From: WVZL01 sp041862375
GTDB taxonomy: Bacteria > Acidobacteriota > Aminicenantia > Aminicenantales > Aminicenantaceae
Reading direction: 5' to 3'
DNA: 64,000 bases
NCBI GenBank assembly: GCA_041862375.1
Contig: JBGVTE010000141.1
Coordinates: 92,551-156,550 of the forward strand
The notes beneath the pieces were generated by a model. It was not told the DNA's origin. It searched no databases and saw only the letters and a program-made list of their open reading frames with translations. The position numbers and the translations under genes are program-made. Of this stretch, positions 1 through 9,418 are shown in pieces (position 1 is the first letter of the stretch; every line of letters starts with the position of its first letter).

Positions 1-1
1 G

Positions 2-658
2 TCCGGTCTGGAATTTCTGATTAATCTTTTAAGACTTTATCATTTCTCTCCCTCAGAGATTGAAAGCAGAGCTCACTGGGCTCTTGAAATTGTTGAGCTC
101 TCCAATGATAAAGATAGAGTAATCAAGGCCTACAGCCGCGGCATGCGCCAGAGGTTAAAGTTTGCCCAAGCTATTGCCCATGATCCAGAGATCTTTGTGC
201 TTGATGAACCCCTTAACGGCCTCGATCCCCTTGGCAGAAGAAAAATGATCCGCCTCATAAAAGAATACAAGGAAAAAGGAAAGACTCTTATTGTTTCAAG
301 TCATATTTTGCCTGAGATAGAAGCTATGACTAAGACTATCATTCTTATTCATCAGGGAAAAGTCTTTGCCCAGGGAGATATTCACTACATAAGAGACCTG
401 ATTGATACTCACCCTCATATGATTGCTATAAAATGCGACAATCCTCGACTTTTAGCTGAGAAATTCATTCACAAGGAATACGTCTTAAATGTCAAATTTG
501 ATGTCATGAAAGAATCTTTATTGGTGGAGACCAATAATAGAGACAAATTTTTCAGCCTCCTGCCATCATTATTTATTGAGAACAAAATTGAAGTTGGAGA
601 AATTACTTCTCCTGATGATAATCTTCAAGCTGTCTTTGATTATCTGGTAGGGAAATAA
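2..658 (+). CDS. ABC transporter ATP-binding protein (5' end outside window)
   Basis: The reading frame is open from base 2, so the N-terminus with Walker A lies outside the window. The visible part has the ABC signature YSRGMRQR, Walker B with the catalytic Glu (FVLDEPLNGLDP) and the H-loop (VSSHIL), followed by a C-terminal regulatory extension. The YSxGMxQR form of the signature is typical of ABC-2 type exporters (CcmA/NatA/drug-export class). An internal ATG at 143 would cut through the signature and is not the start. It is followed after one base by a membrane permease, so the pair forms an exporter. The substrate cannot be told. Confidence 0.9.
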   Translation, partial: SGLEFLINLLRLYHFSPSEIESRAHWALEIVELSNDKDRVIKAYSRGMRQRLKFAQAIAHDPEIFVLDEPLNGLDPLGRRKMIRLIKEYKEKGKTLIVSSHILPEIEAMTKTIILIHQGKVFAQGDIHYIRDLIDTHPHMIAIKCDNPRLLAEKFIHKEYVLNVKFDVMKESLLVETNNRDKFFSLLPSLFIENKIEVGEITSPDDNLQAVFDYLVGK

Positions 659-659
659 A

Positions 660-1469
660 ATGGCTGTTAAAGCTAAAAATTCTTTTGCGAATTTTCTTGC
701 CTCGACTGGAGAAATTTTCTCTTTTTTCTTTTTTCTGGGGAAACGTGTTAAAAGGACAAAAATATTTCTCGTAATAAGCTTTTTGCCAGTTGTTATCGCT
801 TTAATCATTAAATTCATTCAATTTTTCAATCAGAATATTTCTATTCGCGGGATAACAATTTTTTCAAATATTATCATATTTTTTTATTTGCAGTTTTTAA
901 TTCTTATCCTTGCTCTCTTTTTTGGAACTTCTATTTGTTCAGAGGAGATAGAGGCGAAGACCCTTACTTACTTAACAACGAGACCCGTTCCTAAATCAGC
1001 CATTGTTTTGGGAAAATATGCAGCTTATACTCTGCTCATTATTTTGATGGTGAATATAGGGGTGGTTTTTTCTTTTATAGTTTTAAATCTAGACCATTTA
1101 TTTGATTTTTCGCTTTACAGAATATTATTCAGAGATATGGGAGTTTTGACTTTAGGTCTTGTCTGCTATACGGCTTTTTTTAATCTGATTGGTACTTTTT
1201 TGAAAAAGTCTATACTTTTCGGATTAATTTTTAGCTTTGGTTGGGAAAATGTTATCCAGTATTTTCCAGGTTCCACTCAACGGTTCACTATAGTCCATTA
1301 TCTGAAATCCCTGCTTCCACAGCCAGGGAGCAGATTTTCTTTTCTCCTGTTTAGACTGGAACCAAGCCCTCATGTAAAAGCAGTAATTTTCCTCTTTCTG
1401 ATGACAGGGATTTTTCTTGTCTTAGCCTGCCTTGTTTTTTCTCAAAAAGAATACATATTAGAAGATTAA
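660..1469 (+). CDS. ABC-2 type transporter permease
   Basis: A 269-residue very hydrophobic protein with about six predicted membrane helices (roughly residues 35-52, 68-92, 117-147, 162-182, 186-202, 240-262). The motif SEEIEAKTLTYLTTRPV near residues 102-118 is the cytoplasmic signature of ABC-2 permeases. The start follows the stop of the ATPase by one base, showing translational coupling. It is the membrane half of a two-component exporter of unknown substrate. The 3' end overlaps by four bases the end of the convergent gene on the minus strand. Confidence 0.85.
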   Translation: MAVKAKNSFANFLASTGEIFSFFFFLGKRVKRTKIFLVISFLPVVIALIIKFIQFFNQNISIRGITIFSNIIIFFYLQFLILILALFFGTSICSEEIEAKTLTYLTTRPVPKSAIVLGKYAAYTLLIILMVNIGVVFSFIVLNLDHLFDFSLYRILFRDMGVLTLGLVCYTAFFNLIGTFLKKSILFGLIFSFGWENVIQYFPGSTQRFTIVHYLKSLLPQPGSRFSFLLFRLEPSPHVKAVIFLFLMTGIFLVLACLVFSQKEYILED

Positions 1470-2458
1470 TAGCTTTCTACTTCTTCAGCTTTTTCTTTCT
1501 TCTTTTTGAGCTTTTCGATAAGTTGTTCTGGGATGCTGGCATGAATCTGTACAGCATCAGCTGATGATGTAATTTCAATGCTATCCAGCAATTCTCCGAT
1601 ATTCGGATCCTCTGTTACAGCCATGCTTCCCATAGCTTTCAAACCGTTTAAGAGATTGACGATATCTTTATTCTTGGCTTCATCTCTGCTTATAACTTTT
1701 ATATCGGCAAGGATATTTTTATCTTTGTAATCAAAGTAAATGGAGGTTGAAGTAACCGTTTCTAAAGTCTTGAGCATAGGATTTTCAGCTGACACCTTTT
1801 GCATTGTTTCAGGTGGAAATAGAATTGCAGCCCAGAATAAAGCGTCTTTGTTTGTTTTTTCAATTATGGCAGCAAGATTTTCGTTTGCAAGGACATTTTC
1901 ACCCTTGTTCTGGTAAAGATCTATGACTACCTTCACGTCTTTTTCGGATCCTAAGACAATGTTTGAATCGTCGAGAAAAGCTCCTACTGGCTTCTTCACT
2001 TTATCTGGAGGGCTATAGATTGTAATTCCGTTATAATCTTCTTCAAGGAGCTCTGCTTCTTCTTTTTTTATCTTGTTGAGTAAAGTTTCTTTATCGTATT
2101 TAAGGTTTATGAGAAAGACACCCTCAGCTCCGGCCTTTTTCTCTGCTTTCGCGATATCTCCTGTCAGACCACCAACGATAAGGTAAATATCCTTCTTGGG
2201 GTCAATTCCTGTTTCTTCAACAAGCTTCTGATAATTTTCGTATGCCTTTTCCTCTTTAAGAAATTTGTCAATTAGTTCTGCCGACATTGCCCTGTGAATG
2301 TCAATAGCGATAACACCATTAACATCTTTGGGAATAAGATTGAGCATGTCTTCTGCTTTGGCTGTACCTGCTGTAGGAGCAGAAGGCTTTTTGGCGCATA
2401 CTGGGAAGAAAGCTAGAGAAAAGGTAAGTAATATTACAGGGACATGCAATTTTTTCAT
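1466..2458 (-). CDS. Exported protein, DUF3352-like, function unknown
   Basis: 330 residues with an N-terminal signal segment (KK followed by a hydrophobic run, then FPVCAKK near residue 22, a poor lipobox match, so lipoprotein status is uncertain). The mature part begins with a statement-like motif LIPKDVNGVIAIDIHRAMS, as in DUF3352-type periplasmic proteins of unknown function that test a scalar per-residue quantity in two ferredoxin-like repeats. The C-terminus is Lys/Glu-rich. A ribosome-binding AGGAGG sits just upstream of the ATG (plus-strand cctcct at 2466). It is a single gene, divergent from the peptidase at 2735. Confidence 0.6.
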   Translation of the reverse strand: MKKLHVPVILLTFSLAFFPVCAKKPSAPTAGTAKAEDMLNLIPKDVNGVIAIDIHRAMSAELIDKFLKEEKAYENYQKLVEETGIDPKKDIYLIVGGLTGDIAKAEKKAGAEGVFLINLKYDKETLLNKIKKEEAELLEEDYNGITIYSPPDKVKKPVGAFLDDSNIVLGSEKDVKVVIDLYQNKGENVLANENLAAIIEKTNKDALFWAAILFPPETMQKVSAENPMLKTLETVTSTSIYFDYKDKNILADIKVISRDEAKNKDIVNLLNGLKAMGSMAVTEDPNIGELLDSIEITSSADAVQIHASIPEQLIEKLKKKKEKAEEVESY

Positions 2459-2734
2459 TTTATATCCTCCTTTTTTTTCTTGGATATGTATTTCTAATTG
2501 TGCTCTAGGAATATATCAGAAAGCAATCAGATTAGCAAATATTTTTTATTCATCACTCCTTACGAAGCAATTTTTCTCTAAGAACTAACATTCTGAGGTC
2601 TGTGGAGCTGTGATTTAGCTTCTTAGTTGTTAAAAATAAATCAGTTAGCTTGTTCTAACCCTAATTTTTAGTTGATTTATTCATTAAATATCATTAATGT
2701 TTTGCTTCATGGTAAGATGAAAGGAGGAAAGCCG

Positions 2735-4792
2735 ATGGTAAAAAAAGTGAGCTTTTTTCACTTTCTCTTCTTGACTTTTCTGCTCTTGGGAGCAGGAGGA
2801 GCAGAAAGACCTCTTGCTTCCAAAGGGCTTACTCAGGCACTTGTAGAGGAAGTCTCAGGTGAAATCGCTTTTAATTACACAGCCATAATCTCACGCTATG
2901 ACCGAATTCAAGCTTCAGAGGGATGGCATGATGCAGCTTTAATGATAAAAAAAGAGCTTGAAAGGATTGGATATAAGGATGCAGTTATTGAAGGGTGGCC
3001 TTCGAATGGTTCGAGATTCTACTATACATACCGAACTCCTATCGGCTGGAGGGCAAAATCTGCAGAACTGTGGATGGTAACTCCTAGAAGAGAAAAACTC
3101 TGTTCTTATGAGGAAATTCCCCTTACTCTTGTTAAGCATAGCAACTCTGCCGATGTTGAAGCTGAGCTGATTGATGTAGGAACTGGGGTGGGGGAGGAGT
3201 CCTATCGGGACAAAGACGTCAATGGTAAGATTGTCCTAGCCACCGCTTACACAGGAGAAGTTATGAAAGATGCTGTGGTTAAACGGGGAGCCCTCGGAGT
3301 TGTTACCTGGTATCCTCCCGAGGTCAGGCCGGGCTATCCCAACATGATTCGCTACACTGCTATCTGGCCTACCTGGGAGGAGCGAAACGAGATTGGGTTT
3401 GGTTTTAATGTAAGTAAAGATCAGGGTTGGCTTCTGAAGAAAATGCTTGATGAGGGTAAAAAAGTGGTCTTGAAAGTAAAAGTTGAAGCTGAATATTATG
3501 ACAGCAGAATTGAAATTTTAACAGCTTCCTTTACGGGAAGTGTTGAACCACAAAAAGAGGTCATGATTATAGGCCATCTCTGCCATCCTGCTCCCAGTGC
3601 AAACGATAATGCTTCGGGGAGCGGTGGCATGCTTGAGATAGCCCGGGCTTTGAAGGAAATGGTGGATAAGGGGCTGATTGATCCTCCCGGGAGAACAATT
3701 CGTTTTCTCTGGGTTCCAGAATTTTACGGTACAGTTCCATATATCAAGTCTCACTTGGCGCGGACAAAAAATACCATTGCTGCCATTAATTGCGATATGA
3801 TAGGCGAAGATCTCCATAAGACAGGGGGAACATTTAACATTACATTAACACCGGATTCTATGCCCAGTTATCTCAATGATGTTGTTGTTAATTTTACTAA
3901 GTTAGCAGAGAGGTTGAATTTGAGAAGCATAAACGGAAGCCGCCATCCTTTTTCCTACAGGATAAGTCGTTTTAGTGGAGGGTCTGACCACTACATCTTC
4001 AACGATGGAAGCCTCAGAGTGCCCTCTGTTATGTTCGGACACGGAGATAGGTTCCATCACACCAGCCTGGATACTACTGATAAGGTTGATTCTTCCGAGC
4101 TCCGTCGAGTTTGCTTCATATCGCTCGGTTCGTCCTACTATTTAGCCTCTGCTTCTTCTAAAGAAGCAGAGGATATGTCAATGCTCATTGTCCGCAACGG
4201 ACTCTCTCGCCTCTCGGAAGATTACCATGATTGTTTAGTTGGGATGGTTAATGCTAAAGATGTTCAAGAGCTTCAATCTGCCTATAAGCAGGTCTTGAAT
4301 ATAATAGAGCATTCATACTTGAGAGAGAGCCAAGCTTTGCGTTCTACCTTGATTTTTACTGAGGAAGATGAGGTGAAGGAGGATATAAAGGACCGCTCAA
4401 GCAGTTTGACTGCATTAAAAAATACATTTAAGAAGGAAGTTGAAAAAGAGTACAAAAAACAGTGCCGGAAGTTAGGAGTAAAACTCCAGAAAATTTTTGT
4501 CTCTCCTGAGGAGAAGAGGTTAAAGAAGGTCGTTCCCGTAAGGGTTGAGAGCTTTGTCTGTCCTCTTCAAAGTGAGTATTTGGAGGCAAAGCTTGGAGAA
4601 GGAATACTCAAAAAGATTAAGATTCGGAGGTTAGCTGCCTATGAGGCTTTGAATTTTGCAGATGGTCAAAGGAGTGTCTTTGATATCACACAAGCAATTT
4701 CTGCAGAGTATGGGCCTGTTGATTATGAAAATGTTTATGATTTTTTTAAGATTCTTGAAAGTGCAGAACTGGTAAAATTAAAGAAAATTTAA
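2735..4792 (+). CDS. Exported M28-type zinc aminopeptidase (DUF4910-like)
   Basis: The start is placed at ATG 2735 because AAGGAGG lies 8 bases upstream and translation there begins with a signal peptide (MVKKVSFFHFLFLTFLLLG). The 685-residue protein carries a PA-like insert (about residues 135-240) and then the M28 dinuclear-zinc core: GHLCHP (His281), NDNASGSGG (Asp291), WVPE (Glu329), NCDMIG (Asp354) and FHHTSLDT (His441/442). The CHP..SANDN.SG pattern is that of the DUF4910 aminopeptidase group. The last ~60 residues look like a small winged-helix-like domain. It is probably a periplasmic or secreted aminopeptidase, and a nitroreductase gene follows three bases later. Confidence 0.85.
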   Translation: MVKKVSFFHFLFLTFLLLGAGGAERPLASKGLTQALVEEVSGEIAFNYTAIISRYDRIQASEGWHDAALMIKKELERIGYKDAVIEGWPSNGSRFYYTYRTPIGWRAKSAELWMVTPRREKLCSYEEIPLTLVKHSNSADVEAELIDVGTGVGEESYRDKDVNGKIVLATAYTGEVMKDAVVKRGALGVVTWYPPEVRPGYPNMIRYTAIWPTWEERNEIGFGFNVSKDQGWLLKKMLDEGKKVVLKVKVEAEYYDSRIEILTASFTGSVEPQKEVMIIGHLCHPAPSANDNASGSGGMLEIARALKEMVDKGLIDPPGRTIRFLWVPEFYGTVPYIKSHLARTKNTIAAINCDMIGEDLHKTGGTFNITLTPDSMPSYLNDVVVNFTKLAERLNLRSINGSRHPFSYRISRFSGGSDHYIFNDGSLRVPSVMFGHGDRFHHTSLDTTDKVDSSELRRVCFISLGSSYYLASASSKEAEDMSMLIVRNGLSRLSEDYHDCLVGMVNAKDVQELQSAYKQVLNIIEHSYLRESQALRSTLIFTEEDEVKEDIKDRSSSLTALKNTFKKEVEKEYKKQCRKLGVKLQKIFVSPEEKRLKKVVPVRVESFVCPLQSEYLEAKLGEGILKKIKIRRLAAYEALNFADGQRSVFDITQAISAEYGPVDYENVYDFFKILESAELVKLKKI

Positions 4793-4795
4793 GGA

Positions 4796-5365
4796 ATGAT
4801 GAATATCAGGAAGATAAAAACTCCTTTTCAGCAACTGGTACAGGCTCGTAGAAGTATTCGAAGGTTTATGGATAAGCCAGTAGAGAGGGAAAAGATACTG
4901 ACTTGCATTGAAGCTGCCAGACTGGCTCCTTCAGCAGATAATGTTCAGCCCTGGCGGTTTCTAATCATTGATGAGCCCGAGCTCATAGCCAAGTTCAGCA
5001 GAGAGGCTTTTTCGGGTATCTACTTTCCCACTAAATTTGCAGCTAAAGCGCCAGTCATTATCATCATACTTGCACGCCTGGATATAATTGCTAACAGGAT
5101 AGGGAAGCAAATCCAGAATATTCACTTCTATCTGATTGATATAGGTATTGCAGGAGAGCATCTTGTGCTTCAGGCCGAAGAGCTCGGCCTGGGAACATGC
5201 TGGATTGGCTGGTTTAATCCTAGAAAAGCACGAAAATTTTTCAAGATTCCTCGAAAATACAAAATAGTATCTTTAATGGCTATGGGCTATTATGAAAAAA
5301 AACCTTCGAAAGTGAAAAAGCGAAAAAGGCTGGAAGAAATCACCTGGTTTAATACATTGCCTTAG
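4796..5365 (+). CDS. Nitroreductase-family flavoprotein
   Basis: 189 residues of the NAD(P)H:FMN nitroreductase fold. Visible are the N-terminal RRSIRRF motif that binds FMN phosphate, APSADNVQPW for the flavin edge, and the GLGTCWIGWF segment near residue 140 that packs on the flavin. It begins three bases after the peptidase stop and is probably co-transcribed with it. The substrate is unknown; such proteins reduce nitro groups, quinones or flavins. Confidence 0.85.
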   Translation: MMNIRKIKTPFQQLVQARRSIRRFMDKPVEREKILTCIEAARLAPSADNVQPWRFLIIDEPELIAKFSREAFSGIYFPTKFAAKAPVIIIILARLDIIANRIGKQIQNIHFYLIDIGIAGEHLVLQAEELGLGTCWIGWFNPRKARKFFKIPRKYKIVSLMAMGYYEKKPSKVKKRKRLEEITWFNTLP

Positions 5366-5369
5366 TAAT

Positions 5370-5399
5370 TGAAATTCTTGCCTTGTTATAAGAATTTCA
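5370..5399 (+). terminator. Hairpin after nitroreductase gene
   Basis: A perfect 10-bp inverted repeat, TGAAATTCTT at 5370-5379 and AAGAATTTCA at 5390-5399, with a 10-base loop, starts five bases after the nitroreductase stop. It lacks a clear U-tract, so it may be a weak or factor-assisted terminator. Confidence 0.45.
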
Positions 5400-5700
5400 G
5401 TAGGAAAGCCAGCGCAATCCCGATGCTTTGGCCTTGCGGTTTGCCAGGATCAAACGTTTTCGGGAAGACAAATCTCCTGCCGAGGCAGATACTATCCAGA
5501 CGGTCTGGTCCATATTTAGTGAGAAAAGGCACGGAAAAGGAAATGCTTCTCTCTGAGAGTTGAAGAGAGTTAAAGATTGCAAATTTATTTTTTTAATATT
5601 AAAATTATAATTCGAAGTAAATCGATTTAATCAGTAGAGTATTATTTGCTCTCGTCCTGACAAAGGGGTAACGCAAAATGATAAAGTACCTGATGTAATT

Positions 5701-5853
5701 CTTAGTTCGGTAGTAGCCGTCTTTCTCTTTATGAATATTATTTTTGTGATCACCCTTTTGAAAAAAGCCAACTCGATTGTCGATATTGCCTGGGGGCCCT
5801 GATTCATCCTGGTTGCGCTCTTAACTTTTCTCATGGCTTCCAAAAAAAAGTAG
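5701..5853 (+). pseudogene. Remnant of a DUF1295 (steroid 5-alpha-reductase-like) membrane protein gene
   Basis: In frame 1 the sequence encodes a hydrophobic helix followed by LLKKANSIVDIAWGP, then TGA at 5800-5802, then FILVALLTFLM and a stop at 5851. NSIVDIAWG is the hallmark near the N-terminus of DUF1295 proteins, and the TGA sits where the family has Gly (GGA to TGA). The rest of the gene is absent. Upstream at 5401-5553 a 50-codon open stretch without start (contains NPDALALRF) may be another decayed fragment but could not be assigned. The neighbours at 6688 and 8175 (DUF2867, DUF2177) are families often found with DUF1295, which supports the call. Confidence 0.65.
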
Positions 5854-5924
5854 AATGCTCTTGATGTTATTTGCGTTCGGGAAAGCTAAACTTTGCGTAT
5901 TATTTATAAAAAGGAGTAAAGACC

Positions 5925-6674
5925 ATGATAGGAAGAAGAACAAAAATCCTTGTGATCCTTTCGCTATTATTCTTTTCAGGATTTTCAAAAACACATGCGC
6001 AGTGGAAAATTGACCTGGAGACAGGCGCTGTGTTCAGTGGATACAATAATGTCCGTATTCCTGGTGATACGGGAACTAAATTATCTTTTTCCAGAGACCT
6101 GAAAACAGACCTGAGTTATTTTTTCCGGTTTAGATTATGGTATCAGTTTCATTCTGGTCATAACATATCGCTTTTATATGCACCCCTAAGTCTTAAGGCT
6201 TCAGGCAGAGTTGATAAACCCGTTAGATTCACTGAGGAAGAATTCCCGCCAAATATACCTTTACACGGAGTTTATAGATTCAATTCTTACCGCTTGACTT
6301 ATAGATACGATTTTATAAGGAAGAAAAACTTCAGGGCAGGGCTCGGCATAACAGCAAAAATACGAGATGCTGCAGTCAGCTTAGAAGGAAACAATAAAAA
6401 AGCTGAAAAAACAAACGTCGGCTTCGTTCCGCTCATAAACTTGAGAGTGGAATGGTTGCCTGCGAAGAAAATCGGTTTTTTACTGGAAGGCGATATGCTC
6501 GCAGCACCACAGGGAAGAGCCGAAGACGTTTTTGTTGGCCTTCAATTTCCTGTCAGTAAGAGTGTGAATTTGAAAGCTGGCTACAGGTTTATTGAGGGTG
6601 GTGCCGATGTAGCAGAAGTATACAATTTTGCCTTTCTCAATTTTATTGTAATCGGAACAGTTATCACTTTTTGA
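5925..6674 (+). CDS. Predicted outer-membrane beta-barrel protein
   Basis: 249 residues with a clear Sec signal peptide (IGRRTKILVILSLLFFSGF, cleavage near THAQW). The mature part consists of alternating hydrophobic strands rich in aromatic residues and ends in a C-terminal Phe (GTVITF), typical of outer-membrane barrels. AAAAGGAG lies upstream of the ATG. No family is recognised. It precedes the SDR/DUF2867 gene by 13 bases, so it belongs to that operon. Confidence 0.65.
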   Translation: MIGRRTKILVILSLLFFSGFSKTHAQWKIDLETGAVFSGYNNVRIPGDTGTKLSFSRDLKTDLSYFFRFRLWYQFHSGHNISLLYAPLSLKASGRVDKPVRFTEEEFPPNIPLHGVYRFNSYRLTYRYDFIRKKNFRAGLGITAKIRDAAVSLEGNNKKAEKTNVGFVPLINLRVEWLPAKKIGFLLEGDMLAAPQGRAEDVFVGLQFPVSKSVNLKAGYRFIEGGADVAEVYNFAFLNFIVIGTVITF

Positions 6675-6687
6675 ATCAAGATTATAG

Positions 6688-8160
6688 ATGAAAGTCTTAT
6701 TGACAGGCGCAACCGGCTATGTGGGGCGAAGGCTCTGGGAAAAGCTCGAGCAAGACAAAACAACCTGTCTGCGTCTGTTTGTCAGGAACACAAAGAAACT
6801 TCACATAAATATCAATGCTGTAGAAGTTTTTGAAGGGAGCACATTTGATAGAGAATCACTGAAAAAGGCGCTTGCCGGTATCGACACTGCATATTACTTG
6901 ATTCACTCAATGGGTGCCGGGAAAGGTTTCGATGAGCTTGACCGAATAAGTGCTGAAAATTTCCGGGACGAATGCATTAATGCTGGAGTAAGGAGGATAA
7001 TTTACCTGGGAGGGTTGGGAGATAAATCAACAGCGAGCAAGCACCTTCTCAGTAGAATTGAAACAGGTGAGATACTGAGTGCAAGACCTGACAAAATCCA
7101 GACTCTGTGGTTTAGAGCAGCTGTTATAATTGGTTCAGGCAGTGCAAGCTTCGAAATTGTTCGTCATTTAGTTCAGAAACTTCCTGTCATAGTGGCTCCC
7201 TGGTGGATTCGGACAAAGACTCAACCCATCGGAGTATCTGATGTGCTGGATTACCTCTACAAAGCAAAAAATGTGGCTGTTGGCGGGAACCTGGTTATCG
7301 ATATTGGCTCGGAGCAGATAAGTTTTAAAGACATGCTGATAAGGGCGGCGAACGTTATGGATTTAAAAAGATATTTAATTCCAGTTCCATTTTTAACGCC
7401 CAGGCTATCATCTTTATGGCTGATCTTTGTGACTCCTGTAAATTATAGAATTGCAAGAGCCTTGATAGATGGCTTAAAGTCAGAAACAATACTCCAGAAT
7501 GATAATGCAAAGAAGTTCTTTCTGGATATTGTTCCCGAGCCCTATGAAGAATCAGTAAAAAATTCTCTCAATGAAATCGAAAGCTCTCAGGTTATTAGCA
7601 GGTGGTGTGATAGCAGTGCAAAAGAAAAATGTGATATTAAGCATCTCGATCGAATTAGCGATGCTGTCTTTTCGTATAAAAAGGTGTATGAATTTGAAAA
7701 TATTTCATCAGAAGAAGTGTTCGCCTCGATTCAGTCAATTGGAGGCAAGAGAGGATGGTCAAGATACGGGTTCTTCATGTTTTTGATAGGACTCGCTGAC
7801 AAGGCATTTGGCGGGCCTGGCCTGAATAGAGGGAGGAGAGATCCTGTTAACCTGCGAATAGGGGATGGCCTGGATTTCTGCAAAGTGGTTGATCTGAAAG
7901 AGGGAAAAAGGCTTCTCCTTTTGTTGCAGATGAAAATCCCAGGAAAAGAGTGGATCGAATTTAATCTTGAAGAAAAGGCCCTAATGCTTACTGTCTACTT
8001 TCTTCCGAGGGGATTATATGGCCGGATTTACTGGCATATTTCAAAGCCACTTCACAATTTTATTCTCAGTGGCATCGCAGATAAAGTGATTGAGAGATCG
8101 CATTCGTTCTCTCGCCCAAAAAAGACTTCTGGGAAGTTTAATGACATGAGAATTAGTTAA
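6688..8160 (+). CDS. SDR-family NAD(P)-binding protein with C-terminal DUF2867
   Basis: 490 residues. The N-terminus has the nucleotide-binding motif TGATGYVGRR (GxxGxxG) of atypical short-chain dehydrogenases related to NmrA/complex I 39-kDa proteins. The segment from about residue 330 to 475 resembles DUF2867, a START-like domain commonly fused to such SDRs (YGFFMFLIGLADKAFGGPG, then WIEFNLEEKALMLTVYFLPRGLYGRIYW). The cellular role is unknown; a ubiquinone- or lipid-related function has been suggested for relatives. It lies between a barrel protein and a DUF2177 membrane protein. Confidence 0.8.
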   Translation: MKVLLTGATGYVGRRLWEKLEQDKTTCLRLFVRNTKKLHININAVEVFEGSTFDRESLKKALAGIDTAYYLIHSMGAGKGFDELDRISAENFRDECINAGVRRIIYLGGLGDKSTASKHLLSRIETGEILSARPDKIQTLWFRAAVIIGSGSASFEIVRHLVQKLPVIVAPWWIRTKTQPIGVSDVLDYLYKAKNVAVGGNLVIDIGSEQISFKDMLIRAANVMDLKRYLIPVPFLTPRLSSLWLIFVTPVNYRIARALIDGLKSETILQNDNAKKFFLDIVPEPYEESVKNSLNEIESSQVISRWCDSSAKEKCDIKHLDRISDAVFSYKKVYEFENISSEEVFASIQSIGGKRGWSRYGFFMFLIGLADKAFGGPGLNRGRRDPVNLRIGDGLDFCKVVDLKEGKRLLLLLQMKIPGKEWIEFNLEEKALMLTVYFLPRGLYGRIYWHISKPLHNFILSGIADKVIERSHSFSRPKKTSGKFNDMRIS

Positions 8161-8174
8161 ATAAGGAGTAATCA

Positions 8175-8597
8175 ATGGGCATATTACGGCTTGTTGTTTT
8201 ATGGGTATTGTCTTTTATCTTCACGAGCATAATTGATGTGATCTGGCATCTTGTGATATTTGGCAAGCTCTATTCTCAAGGTATTAAGCCACTGGCACGA
8301 ATGTCTGGCGATAATTTGGCTTTCAAGGCTTTTCCCGGCATTCTCTCACAAGTTCTTGTTGTTACATGCATTGTCTTTTTGGTGCTCTACAAGGCTCAAA
8401 AAGGCAACTTCCTCGAAGGAGCTCTGATTGGGGCATGTGCTGGAGTCTTAGCAATAACAGTCTACGGTGTCACAAATTACGCACTTTTTAAAGATTGGGG
8501 CCAAGACCTTACAATACTCGAGGTAGTCTGGGGTCCGATATTAGGAGGATTGAGCGGGATTTTTGTTGCCTGGACAAGCACTTTTATTTTGAAGTAA
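8175..8597 (+). CDS. DUF2177-family membrane protein
   Basis: 140 residues with four predicted transmembrane helices. The motifs DVIWHLVIFGKLY near the N-terminus and YGVTNYALFKDWG in the third quarter match DUF2177 proteins, whose function is unknown. TAAGGAG precedes the ATG. The gene starts 14 bases after the SDR/DUF2867 gene. In other bacteria DUF2177, DUF2867 and DUF1295 genes occur together, and here DUF1295 is decayed nearby. Confidence 0.75.
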   Translation: MGILRLVVLWVLSFIFTSIIDVIWHLVIFGKLYSQGIKPLARMSGDNLAFKAFPGILSQVLVVTCIVFLVLYKAQKGNFLEGALIGACAGVLAITVYGVTNYALFKDWGQDLTILEVVWGPILGGLSGIFVAWTSTFILK

Positions 8598-8689
8598 AAA
8601 GAATATATGATTGTTCTCAGAAATATCATAATGTAAAATTTAGCATTCGATTCGGGGTCGAATAAATTTTTGGATTTTAAGGATTTTCG

Positions 8690-9418
8690 ATGTTTAAAAA
8701 TCTCGAAAATAGAGCCTATCATCAGAATGAAAATCCAGTAGTCGCTGAGTTGATTGGCGCATCGAAAAAATTTAAAGCTGGCGACATCGAAATTATTGCC
8801 TTGCAGAAAACTGACTTGACCCTGCAAAAAGGTGAACTTCTGTTGATCATCGGGCCTTCTGGATCAGGAAAGACCACGCTTCTTTCTTTGATCGGATGCG
8901 TTATCTATCCGACTGAAGGATGCGTCTGCATACATGGCATAAACACAAAAGACTTACATGATAAAGAGCTGGCCAGGCTACGTCGGAGGGAGATCGGGTT
9001 TGTCTTTCAATATTTTAACCTGATTGCGCCCCTAAACTCCGAAGAAAACATAATGGTGCCTCTTCATTTGAACCGTTTATCAAAGGAAGAAGTCAGGCAG
9101 AAAGTTCAGCAGTCACTGAATCTTGTCGGGCTAGATCACAGGAAGAAATCCCTCCCCAAGCAGCTTTCCGGCGGTGAGCAGCAGCGTGTCGCAATCGCGC
9201 GGGCACTGGTGTCCGATCCCTCTATCATCCTCTGTGATGAGCCGACTGCAATGCTGGATGCTGAATCCCTGGAAATCGTGATGAAGGAACTACGCGGGCT
9301 GGCCGATGCTGGTAAAGCCGTGGCCGTGGTCACCCACGACCCAAGGCTGGAAAGCTTTGCCGACAAGATCATCCATTTAGAAAACGGCAGAGTCACTGAA
9401 GATAAAAGGAAAAAGTGA
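8690..9418 (+). CDS. ABC transporter ATP-binding protein, LolD/MacB/DevA type
   Basis: 242 residues with Walker A GPSGSGKTTLL, Q-loop VFQYFNL, signature LSGGEQQR, Walker B IILCDEPTAMLD and H-loop THD. The family energises FtsX-type permeases that act with periplasmic adaptors. Together with the adaptor (9415) and permease (10433) it forms a DevBCA-like export system that would drive substrate through the cell envelope. The first ~45 codons are A+T-rich like the neighbouring genes, whereas the rest is visibly G+C-rich. Confidence 0.9.
   Translation: MFKNLENRAYHQNENPVVAELIGASKKFKAGDIEIIALQKTDLTLQKGELLLIIGPSGSGKTTLLSLIGCVIYPTEGCVCIHGINTKDLHDKELARLRRREIGFVFQYFNLIAPLNSEENIMVPLHLNRLSKEEVRQKVQQSLNLVGLDHRKKSLPKQLSGGEQQRVAIARALVSDPSIILCDEPTAMLDAESLEIVMKELRGLADAGKAVAVVTHDPRLESFADKIIHLENGRVTEDKRKK

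Noticed and set aside
5446..5458. GCCAGGATCAAAC, the reverse complement of the start of 16S rRNA genes (GTTTGATCCTGGC)
   Set aside because: The match stops after 13 bases on both sides and no further rRNA sequence follows; chance.
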